Assembly (NCBI RefSeq): GCF_000526195.1 | Contig: NZ_JAFP01000001.1 | Span: 1,622,001-1,686,000, forward strand | Direction of reading: 5' to 3' | DNA length: 64,000 nucleotides | DNA from: Hippea sp. KM1 | GTDB lineage: Bacteria; Campylobacterota_A; Desulfurellia; Desulfurellales; Hippeaceae | Shown here: piece after piece, positions 54,701 through 61,977 of the stretch | Numbering within the stretch: the first letter of the stretch is position 1 | Layout: the number at the start of each line of letters is the position of its first letter | The notes under the pieces: generated by a model | Database searches by the model: none | What the model was told of the DNA's origin: nothing | Seen by the model: the letters and a program-made list of their open reading frames with translations, nothing else | Made by a program: the position numbers and the translations under genes

Positions 54701-55137
54701 GCCTCATCTATAGAGGCTATATTCCTATCGCTACCTTCTATAACAGGGACACCGCATCGTTTGGCCACCTGTTTGGATATGAGTTTATCACCAAATAGCT
54801 CAACCACCTCAGGCTTTGGGCCTATGAAGATTATACCCGCCTGCTGACATTTCCTTGCAAACTCAGCAGATTCGGATAAAAAGCCATAGCCCGGATGTAT
54901 CGCATCAACGCCCTTCCTCAAAGCCAGATCTATAATCTCATCGATGTTTAGATAGGCCGCAACAGGATCCAAGCCCTTACCCACCAAATAAGCCTCATCG
55001 GCCTTATAGCGGTGCAAAGAGTACTTATCCTCCTCCGAATAGATCGCCACGGTTTTAATACCCAGCTCGGTTGCAGCCCTGAAGACCCTTATGGCTATCT
55101 CCCCCCTGTTAGCGCACAAAAGCTTTTTAATCCTCAT
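51706..55137 (-). CDS. pyc: Pyruvate carboxylase, single-chain
   Basis: A 1143-aa biotin enzyme making oxaloacetate from pyruvate, bicarbonate and ATP. Residues 1-450 are biotin carboxylase (LLCANRGEIAIRVFRAA, MLKATAGGGGRGIR, EVNPRIQVEHTITE). Residues 530-800 are the carboxyltransferase TIM barrel (ITDTTFRDAHQSLLATRVRT, FRIFDCFNWVEQL, HFHTHDTSGN). Then come the allosteric/PYC_OADA region and a C-terminal biotin domain with Lys in TEAMKMET. It feeds the C4 branch with mdh, fumarase and sdh. It has its own promoter and GGGGGAG upstream of the ATG. Confidence 0.97.
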   Translation of the reverse strand: MRIKKLLCANRGEIAIRVFRAATELGIKTVAIYSEEDKYSLHRYKADEAYLVGKGLDPVAAYLNIDEIIDLALRKGVDAIHPGYGFLSESAEFARKCQQAGIIFIGPKPEVVELFGDKLISKQVAKRCGVPVIEGSDRNIASIDEAKELAKAIGYPVMLKATAGGGGRGIRIAFNDKDIEDNFDSLRREALNSFGRDDVIMEKYLPTPKHIEVQILADNHGNVVHLYERNCSIQRRHQKMIEIAPSPSVPTNVLENLYDAALKIATETGITSAATVEFLVQDKDFYFLEVNPRIQVEHTITELITGVDLVQSQILIAEGRKLSDKEIGIYSQSSIKKLGYAIQCRITTEDPQNNFSPDTGEIQVYRSPAGFGVRLDAGSAYAGAKISPHYDSLLVKVSTWALTFEHAAKKMHRVLKEFRVRGVKTNIQFLENVITHKHFLSGDFDVNFVDKTDELYRFPKRKDRATKVLKFLANNIVNNPSNAVVDDKVVLPAIPVYRERFGATIPKGWKDILEEEGVEGILKAIRDTNRVLITDTTFRDAHQSLLATRVRTIDMLNVADLYAYHLNGLFSLEMWGGATFDVAYRFLKESPWDRLRKLRERIPNILFQMLLRASNAVGYTNYPDNVVREFIRVASENGMDVFRIFDCFNWVEQLKPAMEEVKKCGKICEAAISYTGDILDKNRKKYTLDYYIDLARQLKDAGADIIAIKDMAGLVKPYAAKVLVEAIKSETGLPVHFHTHDTSGNGEAAVLMAIEAGADIVDLAMSSMASLTSQPSLNSILAALEATDKAPDIDKDTAQKVANYFEKVRKYYFPFESGLKAPTAEIYEHEIPGGQYSNLIVQVESLGLIDKWEDIKRMYKKVNDMLGDLIKVTPSSKVVGDLALFMVQNNLEPEDLYKKGDNLSFPDSVVSFFKGMLGQPYGGFPEKLAKIVLKGEKPIKERPGKLLGDYDFDKAHEELKSKFKREFTKEELLSYALYPKVFTDYVEFVNEYGDASIFDTKAFFYPLNKQEEIEVEIEEGKTLFVKYVSMTEPDKRGYRKVLFELNGQARSVKIKDNKIAAAIKSNVKGNLDDPKDICAMMPGKIVKINFKENNKVKKDDVVVITEAMKMETKIKAATDGVVEKVYLSEGDTIEAGDLIVRLK

Positions 55138-55167
55138 ATACTCCCCCTTGTATATGGATTTTTTAAC

Positions 55168-55196
55168 AGTATACCTAATTATTGAATCTTTGTCAA
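55168..55196 (-). promoter_or_regulatory. Promoter of pyc
   Basis: Minus strand TTGACA (55191-55196), 17 bases, TATACT (55168-55173), a near-consensus pair. Confidence 0.75.
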
Positions 55197-55389
55197 AGGA
55201 TAGGTATTTTAAATAATAGGTAATTAAATAACTAATATTTTATTTCTAAGTTCATTTAAGATTCAAAAAATAAACGGCGATATTAAATAATCCCCGCTAT
55301 AATCGCAATTGCAAATTTAGTAATTTTTCATTTATTAAACACTACAGGCCCTGTTCATTTTTTAAAAACCAAAAACAAAGTTTATTATC

Positions 55390-55418
55390 TTGACAACATT
55401 TTCTTTATACATTATAAG
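55390..55418 (+). promoter_or_regulatory. Promoter of the liv operon
   Basis: TTGACA (55390-55395), 17 bases, TATAAG (55413-55418). A leader with GGGAGGTG leads to the livJ ATG. Confidence 0.72.
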
Positions 55419-55450
55419 GAGCATAGCAATAAATTTTTGGGAGGTGGGCT

Positions 55451-56584
55451 ATGAAGCGATTGTTAAGCTCGCTTGTAGCAGTCTTGGTTGGTTTGGTCTT
55501 TTTGGCAAACGCAAGTTTCGCCAAGGAGATCAAGGTCGGCGTTGTATGGCCGATGACAGGTTTAATTGCGGCATTTGGTCAGAGTGCCTGGAAGGGTTTG
55601 AAGTTGGCTGAGTCATTGCAGCCCAAAACAAAAGACGGATGCGTTATCCACCCTATTCTCCTTGACAACAAGGGAGATAAGGTGGAGACGGCAAACGCTG
55701 TAAGTAAGCTCATCACGGACAACCATGTGGTTGCCATCATCGGTGCAATCGCAAGCAGCAACACACTGGCAGGTGCTCCAATTGCTGAGAAGAACAAGAT
55801 CCCCATGCTTACATCCTCAGCCACAAACCCATTGGTAACCAAGGGCAAGAAGTATATCTCAAGGGTCTGCTTCATCGATCCGTTCCAGGGAACAGTTGGT
55901 GCAAAGTATGCATACAACAACCTCCACGCAAGAACAGCCGTTGTTATGATTGAAAAGGATCAGGATTACTCAGTTGGTCTTGCACACTCCTTTATGAAGG
56001 CATTTAAGGAGTTGGGCGGCAAGATATTGGGTGTTGAGTTCTTCCAGTCAACGGATCAGGATTACTCTGCACAGATCGCAGACATAAAATCCAAAAACCC
56101 AGATATCATCTATATGCCATCTTACTATCAGGAGATCTCCCTCTTTGCACGCCAGGCAAGGCAGTACGGCCTAAAACAGACAATAATGGCCGGTGATGGT
56201 GCTGAGGCCGATGCCCTCCTTAAGATCGGCGGCAAGGCCGTTGAGGGCGTTACATTCACAACACATTACGATCCACACGCTGCAGCAACACCGCTTTCAA
56301 AGAAGTTCCTCAAACTCTTCAAAGAGAAGTATAAAGAGGATCCGGATGCTATGGCAGCATTGGGCGCCGATGCATACTTCGTGCTTGTTAATGCTATAGA
56401 CAATGCAGGCGGCTGCAAGGCCACACCAGAAAAGATCAACTATCAGATCAGGCACACAAAGAACTTTAAGGGCGTAACGGGCGTTATAACAATAAATCCA
56501 GAGACAGGAAACGCCATCAAGAGCGCAGTGGTCAGGAAGGTTGAAAACGGTAAGTTCGTATATGTAACAACGGTCAATCCTTAA
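55451..56584 (+). CDS. livJ: Branched-chain amino-acid ABC transporter binding protein
   Basis: A 377-aa periplasmic receptor (Peripla_BP_6). Residues 1-24 are a signal peptide (LLSSLVAVLVGLVFLANASFA). The mature protein begins KEIKVGVVWPMTGLIAAFGQSAWKGLKLAE and has AIIGAIASSNTLAGAPIAEKNKIPMLTSSATNPLV, the ligand-binding Ser/Thr loop. An intrinsic terminator-like hairpin follows the gene, so the receptor is probably made in excess over the membrane parts. The ligand is likely Leu/Ile/Val or another hydrophobic amino acid. Confidence 0.94.
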   Translation: MKRLLSSLVAVLVGLVFLANASFAKEIKVGVVWPMTGLIAAFGQSAWKGLKLAESLQPKTKDGCVIHPILLDNKGDKVETANAVSKLITDNHVVAIIGAIASSNTLAGAPIAEKNKIPMLTSSATNPLVTKGKKYISRVCFIDPFQGTVGAKYAYNNLHARTAVVMIEKDQDYSVGLAHSFMKAFKELGGKILGVEFFQSTDQDYSAQIADIKSKNPDIIYMPSYYQEISLFARQARQYGLKQTIMAGDGAEADALLKIGGKAVEGVTFTTHYDPHAAATPLSKKFLKLFKEKYKEDPDAMAALGADAYFVLVNAIDNAGGCKATPEKINYQIRHTKNFKGVTGVITINPETGNAIKSAVVRKVENGKFVYVTTVNP

Positions 56585-56594
56585 AAAACAAGCG

Positions 56595-56622
56595 GGCGGG
56601 AGCAATCCCGCCTTAATTTTTT
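56595..56622 (+). terminator. Attenuating hairpin between livJ and livH
   Basis: A 7-bp G/C stem (GGCGGGA 56595-56601 with TCCCGCC 56606-56612), tetraloop GCAA, then TTAATTTTTT. Within an operon it probably gives partial termination. Confidence 0.8.
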
Positions 56623-56639
56623 AAAGAGAGAGTGGAGAA

Positions 56640-57536
56640 ATGAATTCAACAATCATCCTTCAGCAGTTGGTAAACGGCATATCGCTGGGTAGTTTGTATG
56701 GCCTTGTTGCAATCGGCTATACAATGGTTTACGGCGTTATAAGGCTCATCAACTTTGCCCACGGCGATGTCATGATGGTAGGAATGTATTTCGCCTTTGT
56801 GGGTGTCGCCATGATGTTTTTACCGTGGTGGGCTGCATTCCTGCTATCAATGTTCGCAACGGCAATAGTCGGTGTATTAATCGACAGGATTGCCTATAAA
56901 CCCCTAAGAAACGCAAGCAGAATATCCGCCCTTATTACGGCGATAGGCGTTTCATTCTTCTTAGAAAACCTCTTTTTGGTTGTATTCGGCGGTGTACCAA
57001 AGGCATTCCCCGTGCCTTCTATCTTTGCAGGCGCAATGAACATAAACGGCGTCATATTTCCCAACATAGCCATAATTACACCCATTGTTGCCATTGTATT
57101 CCTTCTGATGCTTCTGTTTGTTTTGTATAAAACAAAATACGGCATGGCGATGAGAGCGCTTTCCTTGGATATGGAAACAGTAAGGATAATGGGCATCAAT
57201 GTGGATCTGATAATATCGATGGTATTCGCCATAGGTTCGTTCCTGGCCGCTTTAGGCGGTGTTTTCTGGGCTATGAGGTATCCTGCAATCAACCCGCTAA
57301 TCGGCATCATGCCGGGCCTTAAGGCGTTTGCTGCCGCCGTTTTGGGCGGTATAGGCTCGGTAACGGGCGCTGCAGTGGGGGGATTCATCATCGGCATATC
57401 GGAGATACTGGTGGTCGCTTTCTTCCCTTCTTTGGCAGGCTACAAAGACGCCTTTGCCTTTCTGTTTTTGATCTTTGTCCTTCTGTTTAAACCCACAGGC
57501 ATTATGGGAGAAGACTTAGAGAGGGGGCGCTTCTAA
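56640..57536 (+). CDS. livH: Branched-chain amino-acid ABC permease LivH
   Basis: A 298-aa polytopic permease. It has LVNGISLGSLYGLVAIGYTMVYGVIRLINFAHGDVMMVG, the LivH hallmark, LRNASRISALITAIGVSFFLEN, and GAAVGGFIIGISEIL near the C-terminus. It pairs with LivM to form the channel. It follows livJ by 55 bases, past the hairpin, with GAGTGGAG before the ATG. Confidence 0.96.
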   Translation: MNSTIILQQLVNGISLGSLYGLVAIGYTMVYGVIRLINFAHGDVMMVGMYFAFVGVAMMFLPWWAAFLLSMFATAIVGVLIDRIAYKPLRNASRISALITAIGVSFFLENLFLVVFGGVPKAFPVPSIFAGAMNINGVIFPNIAIITPIVAIVFLLMLLFVLYKTKYGMAMRALSLDMETVRIMGINVDLIISMVFAIGSFLAALGGVFWAMRYPAINPLIGIMPGLKAFAAAVLGGIGSVTGAAVGGFIIGISEILVVAFFPSLAGYKDAFAFLFLIFVLLFKPTGIMGEDLERGRF

Positions 57537-57538
57537 TA

Positions 57539-58582
57539 ATGAGTCTAAGCAGAAATTCTATATTGACGATTATATCCATACTCCTGTTGTTTACATTTGT
57601 CTGGTATGCAAACAACAACTTCACACCCTATGCTGTAAGGATATGGGAAAACACAGCCATATTCTTGATGCTTGCTGCAAGTTATAACCTAATAAACGGT
57701 GTCACGGGTCAGTTCTCGTTGGAGCCAAACGGCTTTGTGGCTATCGGCGCCTATGTCGCAGCCATCCTAACGCTCACGCCGGACCAGAAAGAGGCTATGT
57801 TCATCATAGAGCCGATGGTTCCCTGGCTTAAAAGCATCCACATGTCGTTTTTACCATCGCTTATAATAGCCGGTGTCGTGACGGCTTTTGTTGGATTCTT
57901 GCTGGGCTTTCCCGTATTTAGGGTCAGGGGGGACTATCTGGCCATCGTCACACTGGGTTTTGGTCTAACCATCAGGGTTATCTCAAACAACACGATAACA
58001 ATAACAAACGGAGCATTGGGCCTAAAAGGCATTGCAAGCTATACAAATATCTGGTGGTGTTTCGGCTGGGCTGTGCTCTCGATGATAATAATAATGAGGA
58101 TAGTGTATTCAGCCTTCGGCAGAGCAATGAAGGCCATCAGAGACGATGAGGATGCAGCCATAGCCATGGGCATTAACACATTCTGGATAAAGATGGCTGC
58201 ATTCGTAATAGCCGCGTTCTTTGAGGGCGTCGGTGGAGGGCTATTGGCTCATTTGATAACCACCATATCACCAACGATGTTTACATTCTTCTTAACATTC
58301 CAGCTGCTTATCATCATAGTCGTTGGCGGCCTGGGCAGCATGACGGGAACGGTTCTTGCCACCATACTGGTGATCTGGGGAAGCGAGATATTGAGGTTTG
58401 TTGAACAGCCCATGAACATCGCAGGTCTGCATATCCCCGGTATCCCCGGCATGAGGATGGTGATATTCTCCATACTCCTGATCGTGATAATGATATTTGC
58501 ACGAGAAGGAATAATGGGTCAGAGGGAATTTTCCTGGAACTGGCTGTTTAACCTATTCAAAAAAGGAAAAAGTGAAGCTTAA
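57539..58582 (+). CDS. livM: Branched-chain amino-acid ABC permease LivM
   Basis: A 347-aa polytopic permease. Markers are LMLAASYNLINGVTGQFSLEPNGFVAIGAYVAAILT, GFPVFRVRGDYLAIVTLGFGLTIRVISNN and GRAMKAIRDDEDAAIAMGIN, the ATPase-contact loop of LivM. It starts 2 bases after livH and ends 2 bases before livG. Confidence 0.96.
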   Translation: MSLSRNSILTIISILLLFTFVWYANNNFTPYAVRIWENTAIFLMLAASYNLINGVTGQFSLEPNGFVAIGAYVAAILTLTPDQKEAMFIIEPMVPWLKSIHMSFLPSLIIAGVVTAFVGFLLGFPVFRVRGDYLAIVTLGFGLTIRVISNNTITITNGALGLKGIASYTNIWWCFGWAVLSMIIIMRIVYSAFGRAMKAIRDDEDAAIAMGINTFWIKMAAFVIAAFFEGVGGGLLAHLITTISPTMFTFFLTFQLLIIIVVGGLGSMTGTVLATILVIWGSEILRFVEQPMNIAGLHIPGIPGMRMVIFSILLIVIMIFAREGIMGQREFSWNWLFNLFKKGKSEA

Positions 58583-58584
58583 CC

Positions 58585-59358
58585 ATGGATAATATAGCCC
58601 TTAAATGCGATAGGATAACAATGAGATTTGGCGGTCTAACGGCCGTAAACGGGTTTTCCGTTGAGATAAAGGAGCACATGATATTCGGCCTTATCGGGCC
58701 AAACGGCGCAGGCAAAACCACGGCCTTTAACATGATAACGGGCAACCTAAAGCCCACAAGCGGCGAGATATTCTTCTATGGCAAAAACATAACGGGCATG
58801 AAGCCGTTTAAGATCGTCTCATTGGGTATGGCAAGGACATTTCAGAACATCAGGCTATTCTCCAATCTGTCGGTTATAGAGAATGTATTAACCGGCTTTC
58901 ACCACAAACTCAAATACAACCTCATCGATGCCATACTGAGAACGCCGAGGTTTTACAGATATGAAAGGCAAATGAGAGAAGAGGCAATGGAGCTTCTAAG
59001 AAGCGTCGGTTTAGAAGAAAAGGCCGATTTTAAGGCCAGCAAGTTGCCATACGGTGAAAGGAGAAAGGTGGAGATAGCAAGGGCCCTGGCAACGGGTCCG
59101 AAGATGCTGCTTTTAGATGAGCCTGCAGCGGGTATGAACCCACAGGAGACGATGGGTTTGATGTATTTTATCCAGGAGATAAAGGAGAAGTTCAACCTGA
59201 CGGTGCTATTGATTGAACATGACATGAAGTTTGTTATGAATCTATGCGAGCGAATAGCCGTGTTGGATCACGGCGTAAAGATAGCCGAGGGCAAACCGGA
59301 AGAAATCCAGAAAAACCCCGATGTCATAAAGGCATACTTAGGAGACATCAATGCTTAA
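58585..59358 (+). CDS. livG: Branched-chain amino-acid ABC ATPase LivG
   Basis: 257 aa. Walker A GPNGAGKTTAFNMITG, signature KLPYGERRKVEIARAL, Walker B MLLLDEPAAGMNPQET. The QNIRLF Q-loop and long insertion before the signature are typical of LivG, which has a longer middle than LivF. It overlaps livF by 8 bases. Confidence 0.96.
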   Translation: MDNIALKCDRITMRFGGLTAVNGFSVEIKEHMIFGLIGPNGAGKTTAFNMITGNLKPTSGEIFFYGKNITGMKPFKIVSLGMARTFQNIRLFSNLSVIENVLTGFHHKLKYNLIDAILRTPRFYRYERQMREEAMELLRSVGLEEKADFKASKLPYGERRKVEIARALATGPKMLLLDEPAAGMNPQETMGLMYFIQEIKEKFNLTVLLIEHDMKFVMNLCERIAVLDHGVKIAEGKPEEIQKNPDVIKAYLGDINA

Positions 59359-60052
59359 GGTAAAGGATTTAAATGTCTATTACGGCGTAATACACGCCGT
59401 CAAAGGGATAACCTTTAATGTTCCAGAAAACAAGATAATAACCCTAATTGGCGCAAACGGTGCAGGCAAATCCAGCACCCTAAAGGCCATTGCGGGTCTT
59501 GTGCGCCCCAGGGGAAGCATAAAGTTTTTGGGTGATGAGATCTCAAAAAAACCGGCCTATAAAATTGCACAGAAGGGCATATCGCTTGTGCCTGAGGGCA
59601 GAAGGGTCTTTGCCAATTTGACCATCCTGGAAAACCTAAGAATGGGTGGGTTTAACAAAAACCCGGCAGAGCTTGAGCCGCTATATGAGAAGATGTTTGA
59701 ACTCTTCCCTATCCTAAAGGAAAGGGCGCACCAAAAGGCAGGCACGCTCTCAGGTGGTGAGCAGCAGATGCTGGCCATAGCAAGGGCCCTGATGAGTGAA
59801 CCTTCGCTGTTAATGCTGGATGAGCCAAGCTTGGGTTTGGCACCAAAGGTCGTCTCGGAGGTGTTTGAGATCCTAAAGGAACTAAACAGAAACGGCAAAA
59901 CCATACTATTGGTTGAGCAAAACGCCGCTCAGGCCTTAAAGCTTGCCCATTACGCCTATGTTTTAGAAAATGGAAGCATAACATTAGAGGGGGATGCAAA
60001 CGAGCTATTGGAAAACGAAGAGGTAAGGAAGAGTTATCTGGGTGAAATCTAA
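59351..60052 (+). CDS. livF: Branched-chain amino-acid ABC ATPase LivF
   Basis: 233 aa. Walker A IGANGAGKSSTLKAIAG, VPEGRRVFANLTILENLRMG, signature TLSGGEQQMLAIARALMSEP, Walker B LLMLDEPSLGLAPKVV and the C-terminal LVEQNAAQALKLAHYAYVLENG. It completes the Liv importer. Its stop lies 41 bases before the XRE-cupin gene, whose promoter begins only 6 bases after livF. Confidence 0.96.
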   Translation: MLKVKDLNVYYGVIHAVKGITFNVPENKIITLIGANGAGKSSTLKAIAGLVRPRGSIKFLGDEISKKPAYKIAQKGISLVPEGRRVFANLTILENLRMGGFNKNPAELEPLYEKMFELFPILKERAHQKAGTLSGGEQQMLAIARALMSEPSLLMLDEPSLGLAPKVVSEVFEILKELNRNGKTILLVEQNAAQALKLAHYAYVLENGSITLEGDANELLENEEVRKSYLGEI

Positions 60053-60057
60053 TTTTC

Positions 60058-60086
60058 TTGATTTTTTAACAATCGTGTTTTATATT
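60058..60086 (+). promoter_or_regulatory. Promoter of the XRE-cupin gene, leaderless arrangement
   Basis: TTGATT (60058-60063), a 17-base spacer, TATATT (60081-60086). The box ends 7 bases before ATG 60094, with no Shine-Dalgarno between. Confidence 0.7.
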
Positions 60087-60093
60087 TGAAACT

Positions 60094-60642
60094 ATGAGAG
60101 TCGGAAGCAAGATTCGAGAGATCAGAACCAAAAAGAATATGACCTTACGGGATTTGAGCAAGAAGTCGGGCTGCTCGCTGGGTTTTCTCTCTCAGGTTGA
60201 GCGTGACCTTGTCTCACCCACCATCTCATCCCTAAGGAGAATAGCCGATGCCTTGGGCATAAACATAATATCCCTGTTTGAGGAGAGGGAGCCGCCGGTT
60301 GATTCGATAGTCGTCAGGAAGGCAAACAGGGGAAAGTTTGAAAACAAGCGCTCGCGTGTTAAATACGAGCTTTTGCGTCCGCAGTTTTCAGATACAACAA
60401 TCGAGGCGCTTTATATGTATTTGGAACCCGGGGCATTAAGCGGCACAACCCCCCACTCCCACAACGGCGAAGAGCTGGTCATCGTTCTAAAGGGCAAGCT
60501 GGAGATAGAGGTGGGAGGAAAAACATATACGCTTGAGGAGGGGGATTCTGCCGTCTATAACTCCAACATACCGCACAGATGGAGAAATCCCAACGACCAG
60601 ACAACAGAGGTAATCTGGGTTAACCATCCTCCGACCTTCTGA
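60094..60642 (+). CDS. XRE-family regulator with C-terminal cupin domain
   Basis: 182 aa. Residues 5-60 are an XRE helix-turn-helix (KIREIRTKKNMTLRDLSKKSGCSLGFLSQVERDLVSPTISSLRRIADAL). Residues 105-178 are a cupin (GTTPHSHNGEELVIVLKGKLEIEVGGKTYTLEEGDSAVYNSNIPHRWRN) that probably binds a small metabolite or metal. Relatives such as PuuR control amine, amino-acid or sulfur metabolism. It could regulate the liv operon upstream or the redox cassette downstream, whose first ATG overlaps its stop (TGATG). The predicted mRNA is leaderless. Confidence 0.9.
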   Translation: MRVGSKIREIRTKKNMTLRDLSKKSGCSLGFLSQVERDLVSPTISSLRRIADALGINIISLFEEREPPVDSIVVRKANRGKFENKRSRVKYELLRPQFSDTTIEALYMYLEPGALSGTTPHSHNGEELVIVLKGKLEIEVGGKTYTLEEGDSAVYNSNIPHRWRNPNDQTTEVIWVNHPPTF

Positions 60643-61631
60643 TGATAGACTTCTCTTTGGCTGGCAACATACAGATAAATCTAAACAGGTGCAACAGATA
60701 CATATTTGCAAAAAGCTCTTGCGACAGTTGCACAAACATCTGTCCAACGGATGCAATAAAACTAACACCCTATCCATCGATAAACGAAGATAGCTGCATC
60801 AAATGCGGCCTATGCTATGCTGCATGCCCATCAACGGCCATCAGCATAAGAAACGACAACTATAGACTCCTAAACGAAACCTCAAGCTTAGAAAGGATCG
60901 AGATAGGTTGCATATTCTCAAAAGCCGCCAACAAGGTATCATGCATCTATAGGCTTGACCATTCCATACTAACAGCATGGCTTTTGATGGGAAAACCCGT
61001 AAGGATAAAAAGGGGCGACTGCAAAAGCTGCAAGTTTAAGAATCAGGCAAGGCTGTTTTTTGAGGAGCTAAGGATAGCCGTAAGGCTTGCAAAAGCAGCC
61101 GACATAGAACCAGACATAAAGATAAACAAATCAACAGCCGAAAAGGTGCATATACCCAAAGAGGGGTTATCCAGAAGGGAGCTTCTATCTGCATTAAAAA
61201 AACCCTCATCAAAACCCAAACGCATACTCTTTTTGAAACACCTAAACCCTATAGAGAGGATAGAATGCAGGATAACGGCAAAGATCACCATAACAGACTC
61301 ATGCGACCTCTGCGGTATTTGTGAGGTTGTATGTCCAACCGATGCCATACTCATACAAAAGGAACAAAGGGGCGAGGTGTGGTTTAATCCAGCAGCCTGC
61401 ATAAACTGCCAAAACTGTCTTATAGGGTGCCTAAGGGGTGCAATCGAGATTGAGAGCGGGTATACAGACCTTCTAAAGGCCGAGCCAGAAGTGATTTTCG
61501 AGGCTAAAAAGAGGATATGCACCAAATGCAAGACGCCGTTTTATTCAAACTCAGAAGAAGAAGTCTGCCCGGCATGCAAATCCAGGGATGCAAAAAAGCA
61601 AAGCATCATAGATATGTTCAAAAATATTTAG
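60642..61631 (+). CDS. Polyferredoxin with four [4Fe-4S]-type motifs and a zinc ribbon
   Basis: 329 aa. N-terminal pair: CDSCTNICP (preceded by C17) and CIKCGLCYAACP (about 17-62). The middle has IGCIFSKAANKVSCI...LTAWLLMGKPVRIKRGDCKSCKF, resembling accessory 4Fe-4S proteins found with molybdopterin or TorD-type oxidoreductases. C-terminal pair: CDLCGICEVVCP and CINCQNCLIGC. The last part holds CTKC...CPAC, a zinc-ribbon pattern. It is probably a cytosolic electron carrier or maturation factor; the exact function is unknown. Its start overlaps the regulator gene's stop, and a thioredoxin-like and a DUF364 gene follow. Confidence 0.8.
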   Translation: MIDFSLAGNIQINLNRCNRYIFAKSSCDSCTNICPTDAIKLTPYPSINEDSCIKCGLCYAACPSTAISIRNDNYRLLNETSSLERIEIGCIFSKAANKVSCIYRLDHSILTAWLLMGKPVRIKRGDCKSCKFKNQARLFFEELRIAVRLAKAADIEPDIKINKSTAEKVHIPKEGLSRRELLSALKKPSSKPKRILFLKHLNPIERIECRITAKITITDSCDLCGICEVVCPTDAILIQKEQRGEVWFNPAACINCQNCLIGCLRGAIEIESGYTDLLKAEPEVIFEAKKRICTKCKTPFYSNSEEEVCPACKSRDAKKQSIIDMFKNI

Positions 61632-61665
61632 AAAATCTCAAAATTTTGTGATAAACTCCAAAACC

Positions 61666-61977
61666 ATGAAAGAGTTAAGCTCAAAAGAGGAGTTTGAAGA
61701 CTTTATACAGAACGGCAGGCCGACCATAGTCGTGTTTTCAACCCACGATTGTGCCACATGCAGGCCTGTTAAAGAAAAGATAGCCTCACGGTTTAAGGAT
61801 GTCGATACGGCCAATATCTATTTAGACGATGTAAGGGAGTTAAGCGGTGAGCTTTCCATATTCAATGTGCCCGTTGTCTGCATATTCTTAGAAGGCAAGG
61901 AGCTTTACAGGTTTATACGGGTATTCTCGATGGATGAGATAGAAGAAAAACTCAACAGGGTATTGGAGTTTATTTAG
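61666..61977 (+). CDS. Thioredoxin-like protein (CATC motif)
   Basis: 103 aa. Thioredoxin fold: RPTIVVFSTHDCATCRPVKEKI (CxxC motif CATC), VDTANIYLDDVRELSGELSIFNVPVVCIFLEGKELYRFIR with the cis-Pro in VPVV. It lacks a signal peptide, so it is cytosolic. The start is ATG 61666; an in-frame GTG at 61648 lies in the promoter. There is no Shine-Dalgarno, and an extended -10 (TGATAAACT, 61649-61657) ends 8 bases before the ATG, so it may also be leaderless. It is directly followed by the DUF364 gene. Confidence 0.8.
   Translation: MKELSSKEEFEDFIQNGRPTIVVFSTHDCATCRPVKEKIASRFKDVDTANIYLDDVRELSGELSIFNVPVVCIFLEGKELYRFIRVFSMDEIEEKLNRVLEFI

Larger units (their letters stand above)
55138..55450. other. AT-rich intergenic region between pyc and livJ
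   Basis: 313 bases, strongly A/T-rich, holding the two divergent promoters listed separately. The middle (about 55200-55380) includes the repeated words AATAGGTAATTAAATAACTA and TTTATTT, and an AATTGCAAATT segment, but I see no open reading frame and no RNA structure I recognise. It could hold regulator sites for either operon. Confidence 0.6.

Noticed and set aside
55240-55330. Extra promoter-like pair TTGCAA/ATTATT on the minus strand in the pyc-livJ gap
   Set aside because: In a 313-base A/T-rich stretch such matches arise by chance, and a much better pyc promoter lies at 55168-55196.
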